The notes below the pieces were generated by a model. That model saw only the letters and a program-made list of their open reading frames with translations, did no database searches and was not told the origin of the DNA. Shown piece after piece: positions 1 through 5,261 of a stretch of 5,261 bases of DNA (position 1 is its first letter; every line of letters starts with the position of its first letter). The stretch is from the NCBI GenBank assembly GCA_002364535.1, contig DEYL01000062.1, positions 12,003 to 17,263 of the forward strand. Reading direction: 5' to 3'. The translations under genes were made by a program, and so were the position numbers. The stretch comes from Flavobacteriaceae bacterium UBA3159. Lineage in GTDB: Bacteria > Bacteroidota > Bacteroidia > Flavobacteriales > Flavobacteriaceae.

Positions 1-893
1 ACATTCTTAAAATAAATGCCGGTGAGAAAAACAAAAACCTCGATACATGCCAAGAGGTCTGGCAACAACTTTCTGATTTGGGTGCAGATCGAAAAAGCCT
101 TTTAATCAACCTAGGAGGTGGCGTAGTCACAGATCTTGGTGGATTTGTAGCAGCAGCCTTCAAAAGGGGTATTGATTTTGTAAATATCCCCACCACACTA
201 TTATCAATGGTAGATGCTTCTGTTGGAGGGAAAACAGGAGTGGACTTGGGGGGATTAAAAAATCAAATTGGCATCATTATCCATCCTAGGATGGTTATCA
301 TTGATTCACAGTACTTAAAGACCTTACCGGAAAACGAATACAAGAGTGGGTATGCTGAAATGTTAAAGCATGGTATCATCCGAGACAAGGACTATTTCGA
401 GAGGCTTTCTCAATACAAGTCACCAGAAAACATTGATTTAGAAGATTATATTCATCACTCGGTTTCAATAAAAAATACAGTGGTTAGCGAAGACCTTTAC
501 GAGTCGAATTTGAGGAAAATTCTCAATTTTGGACATACACTGGGACATGCTATTGAAACCTATTGCCTCAACAACCCAAAAAAAACAACCTTACTACACG
601 GTGAAGCCATTGCCATAGGAATGATTACCGAGGCTTATTTGGCCACCCAAATCTGTAGGCTTGATTTGACAGTGGCTGAAGAGATCAAAAAAGTATTTCT
701 TGGAATTTTTTCCAAAACAAGTTTTACCACAGAAGATATAGCCGCAATCACAGATTTATTGAGATACGACAAAAAGAACAGTCACGGTATCGTAAAATTC
801 GTATTACTTCATGCACTGGGACAACCGGCAATCGATATTGAGGTCCCATACGAAAAGCTTTCGGAGGCATTCAATTTTTATCAAATAGATTAG
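1..893 (+). CDS. aroB: 3-dehydroquinate synthase, 5'-truncated by window edge
   Basis: AroB converts DAHP to 3-dehydroquinate, the second step of the shikimate pathway, in the cytoplasm with NAD and a divalent metal. The frame is open from the first full codon at position 3 to TAG at 891-893, giving 296 residues. The family is about 350 long, so roughly 55 N-terminal residues lie outside the window. Seen in order: the glycine-rich NAD-binding GGGVVTD (nt 114-134), RGIDFVNIPTTLL followed by DASVGGKTG (about nt 165-236), and the metal ligands. By homology to the Aspergillus enzyme these are Glu of GYAEMLKHG (codon 357-359), His of NFGHTLGHAIE (534-536) and His of HGEAIAIGM (597-599). All key residues visible are intact. 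A TTG at 78-80 is in frame but cannot be the start, because upstream codons (ILKINAGEK, then QEVWQQL) fit the family. The 3' end overlaps the convergent ppc by 4 bp. Confidence 0.96.
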   Translation, partial: ILKINAGEKNKNLDTCQEVWQQLSDLGADRKSLLINLGGGVVTDLGGFVAAAFKRGIDFVNIPTTLLSMVDASVGGKTGVDLGGLKNQIGIIIHPRMVIIDSQYLKTLPENEYKSGYAEMLKHGIIRDKDYFERLSQYKSPENIDLEDYIHHSVSIKNTVVSEDLYESNLRKILNFGHTLGHAIETYCLNNPKKTTLLHGEAIAIGMITEAYLATQICRLDLTVAEEIKKVFLGIFSKTSFTTEDIAAITDLLRYDKKNSHGIVKFVLLHALGQPAIDIEVPYEKLSEAFNFYQID

Positions 894-3478
894 GCAGAGT
901 TCCTGCTCGCGTTGATGTTTCCAAACAAGGAGCGTGTTACCATTTTTTCGTACAGCTCCATTGTTTCGTCAGACATATCACCTGATTTTTTGGCATCCAA
1001 TATGGTCATCAAGGCAGAATGCTGAATGGTAAGCAAAGGCTGCACTATCTCTTCTCTTATTTTGATAGACGCCTTTCCGGCAGGCTCATTTTCCATCAAC
1101 TCTTCAAATCCAGTAAGCTTTAGAATCATTTCCTGAGTCAGCTTAAACTCATTGTGGATCAAATTCCAAAAATTCCCAAAACGTTTATCGTTTTGCATGT
1201 ATGCCGTTAAGGGAAAAAACGACTTAGTCAAACTCATCATACTGTTGGCAATCAAGGTTCTAAAGAAAGAAGATTGTTGAAACAATTGGGTAACCTTGTC
1301 GAATTGGTTCATATCCTCAAAAGATTTGAGGGCGGAACCTACGCCATAGAATCCTGGAACATTTTGTTTGGATTGACTCCAGCTTCCCACAAATGGAATG
1401 GCCCTCAAGTCAGAGAATTCAAGTTTTTTAGAGCTACCTCTTTTAGAGGGTCGACTTCCTATATTTGCTTTAGCGTAATATTTTAGGGTGGTCATCTCTT
1501 CCAAATAAGGGATAAACTCCGGCCGAGCCTTAAAATCTTGATAGATTTGGTGACTATGATCGGCCAGTTGGTTCATGGTCTTACGGTTTTCGTCAGAAAG
1601 GACATTTCTCTCTGAGTTGAATACCTGATTTTGAATCCCTGAACTGAGCAATTGTTCTAGATTGTATTGACAGGAATCGTTGGTGCCAAAATTGGAACTT
1701 ATGGTTTGTCCCTGAATGGTCAACTGAATATCATCGGCTTGGATTTTTTTACCCATAGAAGCATAAAACTCGTGGGTGTTCCCTCCACCTCTGGCCGGTG
1801 GGCCTCCTCTTCCATCAAAAAAAGCAATACTAATGCCATAGCGGTTAGATAGGGCAGTTAAATCTTCTTTGGCTTTGTAAATACTCCAATTGGCCATAAA
1901 ATAACCGCCGTCCTTGGTACCATCAGAAAAACCTAACATAACGGTTTGTTTTTCTCCACGAGAAGCCAAATGTTTTCTGTATTGTTCATTTTCGTAGAGG
2001 GTCTGCATTATTTTCTCGCAAACCTTCAAATCTGGAATGGTCTCAAAAAGCGGAATGATATCGACCGTGGGGTTATCCCAATTGCATATTTTGTGCAGGG
2101 CAAACAACTCCAGGATGTTGTCAATTGTCTGACAATTACTAATGATATAACGATTACAACCTCGTTCGCCATTGCGATGCTGAATGACCCTCATGGCGCG
2201 AATGCTTTCCAACGTCTCCTTGGTGATTGAGGTTTCAAAAATATCAGTAGGTACATCTCCTTTAAGTGTGGTCAAAACTTTGTGTCTAGAGGCAGTATCC
2301 AACTCATCAAAATTTTCAGGATAACCTTCTACATACTTTCTGATGTGGGGATGAGAAAAAATCTCATTAAATACCTGTTTGTGGATTCTGGAATCCTGAC
2401 GGATGTCTAGGCTTGCAAAGTGAAAACCAAATATTTTCACTTTGTGTTTTAAATCCAAAATCAAAGATTCATAGAGACCGTCTGTTTGATTGATTATGAT
2501 CTGGTAAATTTCGTCCAACGCTTTTTCGAAATACTCAATATTAAAGTAATCGGGCTTTTTCTTTGAAAACAAAGTAGCATAGAGGTCACTTTCAAGGTCA
2601 TCGAGCCTTTCTTCCAAGCCATTGAAAGTAAGACTGCGTTTCATCTTTCTGATCTCCCTAAAATAGTTTCTCAGAATAGAAAACTTGAGACTTTCTGCGG
2701 TTTTAAGTGTAATTTCGGGAGTAACATATGGATTTCCATCTCGGTCGCCTCCAGGCCAAAACCCAAAGTCAAAAATGGAATTGTCCAAGGCTGCTTTATT
2801 AAAAATATGCCTTTTGATATAAGTGTAGATGGTACTGGCGGAATGATAAAACACATTTTCCAGATACCAAATCAAACTGACGGCCTCATCAAAGGGCGTG
2901 GGTTTTATTTTTTTGTAAAATTTGGTTTTACCCAATTGGGTAAGCAATAATTTGACAGTTTCCAACTCCCCTGCATCAATTGCTTTGGCCAAATCATTGA
3001 TGATACCCAAAACGCTACCCGGGTAAAATTGAGTCGGATGTGCGGTAAGCACAATTCTGACTTTAAAACGGTTGAGGTAATCTTTAAGCTCGTCGACTTT
3101 AAGATTATCTGAAGCATCTTCTTTGATATGACGAATGGTCCCCCTGCCATGCATGTTATTGACAAAACCAAATGCAGCATCCTCAATGGCATCAAACAGA
3201 ACCACCTGACGTTCAATGTATTGTATAAAACGAAAAAGCAAATCAATCTGTTCTTTTTTGTCGTATTCCGGAAGATATTTGCTAAAGAAACTAGAGGTGA
3301 TTTCTCGAGGATCTAATTTCTGATCATAACCGTTCTTACAGTGATCTGCAAAAAGGGGAATCAGAACCGATGTGTTTCTGATAAAATCAAAAGGAAGGGT
3401 GAGAAAAAGACTGTTGTAGATTTGGAATTTCGAGAGAACACTCTCATTAAATCTTTCGATTTTAGGTTTTCGAGCCAT
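890..3478 (-). CDS. ppc: phosphoenolpyruvate carboxylase
   Basis: Carboxylates PEP with bicarbonate to oxaloacetate, an anaplerotic supply for the TCA cycle and the aspartate family; cytoplasmic, usually a homotetramer. The 862 residues compare with 883 in E. coli. Motifs in order: VLTAHPTQ (143-150, catalytic His147), GGDRDGNP (243-250), LDIRQDS (357-363, PEP-binding Arg360), PLFET (476-480, metal ligand Glu479), GFSDGTKDGG (516-525, metal ligand Asp519, Lys522), DGRGGPPARGGG (555-566), GSRP (674-677), LRAIP (691-695) and C-terminal ASRNSA. Residues matching the E. coli aspartate-inhibitor site are present: Arg563, Lys752, Arg808, Asn860. Several usually conserved positions differ: HPTE is HPTQ, His579 is Asp555, Arg713 is Lys704, and terminal RNTG is RNSA. 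The ATG at 3476-3478 is 24 bp from the upstream regulator's stop, with no Shine-Dalgarno-like sequence. Co-transcription with that regulator is inferred from spacing. The stop (TAA) overlaps the aroB stop. Confidence 0.97.
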   Translation of the reverse strand: MARKPKIERFNESVLSKFQIYNSLFLTLPFDFIRNTSVLIPLFADHCKNGYDQKLDPREITSSFFSKYLPEYDKKEQIDLLFRFIQYIERQVVLFDAIEDAAFGFVNNMHGRGTIRHIKEDASDNLKVDELKDYLNRFKVRIVLTAHPTQFYPGSVLGIINDLAKAIDAGELETVKLLLTQLGKTKFYKKIKPTPFDEAVSLIWYLENVFYHSASTIYTYIKRHIFNKAALDNSIFDFGFWPGGDRDGNPYVTPEITLKTAESLKFSILRNYFREIRKMKRSLTFNGLEERLDDLESDLYATLFSKKKPDYFNIEYFEKALDEIYQIIINQTDGLYESLILDLKHKVKIFGFHFASLDIRQDSRIHKQVFNEIFSHPHIRKYVEGYPENFDELDTASRHKVLTTLKGDVPTDIFETSITKETLESIRAMRVIQHRNGERGCNRYIISNCQTIDNILELFALHKICNWDNPTVDIIPLFETIPDLKVCEKIMQTLYENEQYRKHLASRGEKQTVMLGFSDGTKDGGYFMANWSIYKAKEDLTALSNRYGISIAFFDGRGGPPARGGGNTHEFYASMGKKIQADDIQLTIQGQTISSNFGTNDSCQYNLEQLLSSGIQNQVFNSERNVLSDENRKTMNQLADHSHQIYQDFKARPEFIPYLEEMTTLKYYAKANIGSRPSKRGSSKKLEFSDLRAIPFVGSWSQSKQNVPGFYGVGSALKSFEDMNQFDKVTQLFQQSSFFRTLIANSMMSLTKSFFPLTAYMQNDKRFGNFWNLIHNEFKLTQEMILKLTGFEELMENEPAGKASIKIREEIVQPLLTIQHSALMTILDAKKSGDMSDETMELYEKMVTRSLFGNINASRNSA

Positions 3479-3502
3479 CAGCTGTTATCGGTGTGTTATT
3501 AT

Positions 3503-3982
3503 TTATAATTCATTAAAAATCCTGTGCATTAATCTTTTTTTATCATTGATGCTTTCTTCAAGAGAAATCATGGTTTCAGTTCTGGAAACGCCCTCTATGT
3601 CATCAATCATAAAAATAATTTCTTTGGCATGCTTGGTATCATGCGCCCTCACTTTGCAAAAAATGTTGAACTTACCTGTTGTAATGTGAGCTACTGTCAC
3701 AAATGGTATGTCGTTTAGGTTTTTAATTACATCGTTAATAATTTTTGTTTTTTCCAAGAAAATACCAATGTAAGCGATAAAAGAATAGCCTAATTTCACA
3801 TAATCCAGATTCAACGATGAACCTTTAATAATGCCAGCTTCTTCCATTTTTTTTACTCTTACATGAACTGTACCTGCCGAGATAAACAGCCGCTTAGAGA
3901 TGTCCGTAAAAGGGACGCGGGTATTATCTATAAGGATGTCTAAAATTTGATGATCGACTTCATCTAATTTAACCTTATTCAT
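3503..3982 (-). CDS. Lrp/AsnC-family transcriptional regulator
   Basis: A feast/famine regulator of 159 residues, the usual family length (150-165). Residues about 6-55 form the AsnC-type winged helix-turn-helix: LDEVDHQILDILIDNTR, then PFTDISKRL, then the recognition helix near SAGTVHVRVKKMEEAGII (35-52). Residues about 66-142 form the RAM ligand-binding and oligomerisation domain, with TTGKFNIFCKV (101-111) at the effector-loop position and TETMISLEESI near the end. Family members bind DNA as dimers to octamers and respond to amino acids; the ligand here cannot be read from sequence. The protein strongly resembles Lrp-like proteins I recall as widely conserved in Flavobacteriaceae. The ATG at 3980-3982 is preceded by A/T-rich sequence without a Shine-Dalgarno, normal for Bacteroidota. 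It lies 24 bp upstream of ppc on the same strand. An inverted repeat 8-38 bp upstream of the ATG is a candidate autoregulatory site. Confidence 0.94.
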   Translation of the reverse strand: MNKVKLDEVDHQILDILIDNTRVPFTDISKRLFISAGTVHVRVKKMEEAGIIKGSSLNLDYVKLGYSFIAYIGIFLEKTKIINDVIKNLNDIPFVTVAHITTGKFNIFCKVRAHDTKHAKEIIFMIDDIEGVSRTETMISLEESINDKKRLMHRIFNEL

Positions 3983-3989
3983 AATTGTT

Positions 3990-4020
3990 AAATTTTTGCA
4001 CGAAATTAAGCAAAAAATTT
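3990..4020. promoter_or_regulatory. Inverted repeat just upstream of the Lrp-type gene, candidate operator
   Basis: TTTTTGC at 3993-3999 is matched by GCAAAAA at 4010-4016 around a 10-bp AT-rich centre. With one extra A in the right arm the match extends to AAATTTTTGC / GCAAAAAATTT (3990-3999 and 4010-4020). Lrp-family proteins commonly autoregulate by binding imperfect palindromes with AT-rich centres next to their own gene, so this site is a candidate. It does not fit the E. coli Lrp consensus (YAG...CTR ends), and A/T runs form such arms easily by chance. No convincing TAnnTTTG promoter could be picked in the surrounding 3983-4077 gap. Confidence 0.3.
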
Positions 4021-4077
4021 AATAATATTTAATAAAATATCTATTTAGCTACAATTTTAATACCTAAAATGACTTTT

Positions 4078-5145
4078 TTAGAAGATATCAATAGTTCTTC
4101 CTTCGTTAAATTCTACCTCACTCAATTTTAGTATTTTTTCTGCATTCAGGACACGGTGGGCTAATAGGTCTATTTTTTTTGAAAAGCTGTGACAAACAGG
4201 TTTAAAGACCACACTTTCCCCCTTTTTTACTTCTTGATAATAAACGGCCAATTCTTGTTTCTTAAAAAAACCGGTTTCGGTTCTTATATCAACGTTTTTT
4301 ATTATAATGTCTACGTAATCTTTTTTATTTTCCGGGATTTGATCGTATTCTGCCATTGAACAATTTAAGAATTCACCATTTTCAATTGCATTCAAACCCA
4401 ACACAAGTGCATCCAGAATCATTTTTTTGGTGAAATGCCGTTCATAATCTAGGCCATTGTGTCCAGCTTCATACAAGAGGGTAGGTACGCCAAGAGAGGT
4501 AAAACGGTCTCCAAAACAATTGGGGTTAAAAGTGTCGTCATAGCGGCCTATTTGGTCTGGAATATCTTTTTGTAAGTTTTTATGGATATGAGCGATCAAT
4601 TGCATGGCTTGAATACGTGCCGGACTAAGGTTATTCTGGGCATCAGCGGCAGGGGCCAAAAAAGACAATGAAGCGGACTTACCCATTTTACCAGCAGCAA
4701 AAATGCTCCGTTGGCCGTGAAGATTAAAACAAAAATTGGGCTGGAACGCATCGAAAACCTCCTTTAATGCCCTGCTTTCGGGCTGACTTAGGTCTAAGGC
4801 GTCTCGATTAAGGTCAACATCGTTGGCATTGACACGCGTATAAGCTTTAGCTCCGTCTGGGTTGAGCTGAGGAATGATCATCATCGTTATACATGTCAGT
4901 AATTTTTCACCTTTTGAGGTGTTTAAATGGTTAAATAAATCTAATAAAGCCCGGGTTGTCGTGGATTCGTTTCCATGCATTTGAGACCATAGCAGTACTT
5001 TTTTAGCTCCATTTCCGAAACGATGGGCATTAATAGGTTGGTTTAAAACCGAATGCCCGACAACAGTTGTTGGAAGTTTATAAGGCAATGCCTTTAACAT
5101 CAGATCCCATTTGTGGGAGGATAGATACCGGTCTTTTGAAATCAT
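4078..5145 (-). CDS. M14-family zinc carboxypeptidase-like metallopeptidase
   Basis: A 355-residue protein with the M14 (carboxypeptidase A-type) signature. Zinc ligands are His57 and Glu60 in QMHGNES and His143 in FNLHGQ. NPDG (95-98) and VDLNRDA (110-116) supply the Asn113-Arg114 pair that binds the substrate carboxylate. Glu226 in LLYEAGH fits the catalytic base. The catalytic part spans about 1-255; the remaining ~100 residues are an extension I do not recognise. No signal peptide or membrane segment is visible (N-terminus MISKDRYLSSHKWDL), so it is probably cytoplasmic. That argues against bulk extracellular digestion and favours peptide turnover or a small-substrate role, such as the cytoplasmic murein-peptide amidase MpaA, also M14. 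The related succinylglutamate desuccinylase/aspartoacylase fold is less likely because the NPDG...DLNR block is peptidase-like. The substrate is unknown. ATG at 5143-5145 is chosen because the preceding region holds regulatory repeats. Stop TAA is at 4078-4080, 95 bp before the next gene. Confidence 0.85.
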   Translation of the reverse strand: MISKDRYLSSHKWDLMLKALPYKLPTTVVGHSVLNQPINAHRFGNGAKKVLLWSQMHGNESTTTRALLDLFNHLNTSKGEKLLTCITMMIIPQLNPDGAKAYTRVNANDVDLNRDALDLSQPESRALKEVFDAFQPNFCFNLHGQRSIFAAGKMGKSASLSFLAPAADAQNNLSPARIQAMQLIAHIHKNLQKDIPDQIGRYDDTFNPNCFGDRFTSLGVPTLLYEAGHNGLDYERHFTKKMILDALVLGLNAIENGEFLNCSMAEYDQIPENKKDYVDIIIKNVDIRTETGFFKKQELAVYYQEVKKGESVVFKPVCHSFSKKIDLLAHRVLNAEKILKLSEVEFNEGRTIDIF

Positions 5146-5157
5146 ATGAATAAATGT

Positions 5158-5171
5158 TTTACAAATGTAAA
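5158..5171. promoter_or_regulatory. Palindrome TTTAC-AAAT-GTAAA over the predicted -7 element
   Basis: Perfect 5-bp arms TTTAC (5158-5162) and GTAAA (5167-5171) flank AAAT; the half-sites can also be read as TTTACA (5158-5163) and TGTAAA (5166-5171). Allowing one extra T, the dyad extends to TGTTTTAC / GTAAACA. It covers the TACATTTG element, the arrangement expected of a repressor operator. Which protein binds is unknown. Confidence 0.45.
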
Positions 5172-5188
5172 CAAGTCAAAGTTTACAA
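5162..5188 (-). promoter_or_regulatory. Candidate Bacteroidota-type promoter for the M14 peptidase gene
   Basis: Read on the minus strand, TACATTTG (5162-5169) matches the Bacteroidota -7 consensus TAnnTTTG exactly. A TTG (5186-5188) lies 16 bp upstream as a possible -33 element, slightly closer than usual. The start codon is only 16 bp downstream of the -7 element, so the implied 5' leader would be about 10 nt. The -7 element sits inside a palindrome and the -33 element inside an inverted repeat, so a protein bound to either would be expected to affect initiation. Confidence 0.45.
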
Positions 5189-5204
5189 TATTAAACATTG
5201 TAAA
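5182..5204. repeat. 8-bp inverted repeat TTTACAAT-N7-ATTGTAAA
   Basis: TTTACAAT at 5182-5189 and ATTGTAAA at 5197-5204 are exact reverse complements separated by 7 bp (ATTAAAC). Its arms carry the same TTTACA/TGTAAA hexamer as the neighbouring palindromes, so it probably belongs to one operator array. As an RNA hairpin it would be weak because the arms are mostly A-T pairs. Confidence 0.5.
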
Positions 5205-5211
5205 TTTACAA
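5198..5211. repeat. Perfect 14-bp palindrome TTGTAAA-TTTACAA
   Basis: The 14 bases equal their own reverse complement with no spacer. The left half is also the right arm of the 5182-5204 inverted repeat, so two dyads share one half-site. Shared half-sites suggest alternative or cooperative binding by a dimeric regulator. The spacing differs from the TTGTAAACC-N~15-GGTTTACAA biotin-repressor pattern, which the half-site superficially resembles. Confidence 0.5.
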
Positions 5212-5243
5212 ACTTAAACGAGATACACTTAAAATGAATGGAA

Positions 5244-5258
5244 TTGTAAACATTTGTA
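5244..5258. repeat. Outlying copy of the operator-like motif (TTGTAAACATTTGTA)
   Basis: ACATTTGTA at 5250-5258 is the exact inverted copy of TACAAATGT at 5160-5168, which covers the predicted peptidase -7 element. The 15-mer beginning TTGT matches the minus-strand TTGTTTACATTTGTA (5160-5174) at 13 of 15 positions. On the plus strand AACATTTG (5249-5256) is one base away from TAnnTTTG. This is consistent with a mirrored promoter/operator for a divergent gene beyond the right edge, but the window ends too soon to tell. Confidence 0.35.
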
Positions 5259-5261
5259 TAC

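Noticed and set aside
78..80. TTG as a possible start codon of aroB.
   Set aside because: The same frame is open to the left edge and the upstream residues fit the AroB family, so this codon is an internal leucine.
894..906. GCAG-N5-CTGC hairpin right after the aroB stop as a terminator.
   Set aside because: Only 4 bp of stem and no following T-tract; it encodes the C-terminus of ppc on the other strand.
1274..3316. Several open frames of 61-113 codons on both strands inside ppc.
   Set aside because: They overlap a fully supported 862-codon gene in other frames and show no recognisable protein motifs.
4044..4068. TTTAG...CTAAA dyad after the peptidase gene, considered as a terminator or Lrp-consensus site.
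   Set aside because: The stem is 5 bp, A-T rich and has a 15-base loop with no T-tract; the arms do not fit the YAG...CTR Lrp consensus at the right spacing.
5181..5251. Biotin-repressor (BirA) operator suggested by TTGTAAAC and GTTTACAA half-sites.
   Set aside because: No pair has the required orientation with a spacer of about 15 bp, and no biotin gene is in view.
5234..5261. Plus-strand ATG followed by nine open codons (MNGIVNICI) to the window edge, possibly the start of a divergent gene.
   Set aside because: Too short to judge, matches no family I recognise, and would place the 5244-5258 motif copy inside coding sequence. It remains possible but unsupported.

Overview
The window looks like ordinary chromosomal sequence from a member of the Bacteroidota, most likely the family Flavobacteriaceae. 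Three things point there. The DNA is AT-rich. None of the three complete start codons has a Shine-Dalgarno-like sequence upstream, and one gene has a match to the Bacteroidota -7 promoter element TAnnTTTG. The Lrp/AsnC regulator and the PEP carboxylase also have the character I recall for flavobacterial proteins. This placement comes from recognition, not from a search.

Layout. Positions 1-893 (+) hold the 3' part of aroB (3-dehydroquinate synthase, shikimate pathway), cut by the left edge. It runs tail-to-tail into ppc (phosphoenolpyruvate carboxylase, 890-3478, -), and the two stop codons overlap by 4 bp. Upstream of ppc on the same strand, 24 bp away, is a complete Lrp/AsnC-family regulator (3503-3982, -). 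After a 95-bp AT-rich gap comes an M14-family zinc carboxypeptidase-like gene (4078-5145, -). The last 116 bp (5146-5261) is a non-coding upstream region crowded with TGTAAA/TTTACA half-sites and nested palindromes.

How the genes relate. AroB uses DAHP, which is made from PEP, and PEP carboxylase turns PEP into oxaloacetate, so the convergent pair sits on either side of the PEP node. They are not an operon. The regulator and ppc are close enough to share a transcript, which raises the possibility that an amino-acid-sensing regulator is co-expressed with, or controls, the enzyme feeding aspartate-family biosynthesis. The peptidase may be transcribed separately or may read through into the regulator; no convincing terminator lies between them.

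I found no mobile element, CRISPR array, tRNA, rRNA or clearly novel multigene system. The parts most worth a second look are the palindrome cluster at the right end, the substitutions at normally conserved PEP carboxylase positions, and the regulator-ppc linkage. No stretch longer than 300 bases lacks a gene.
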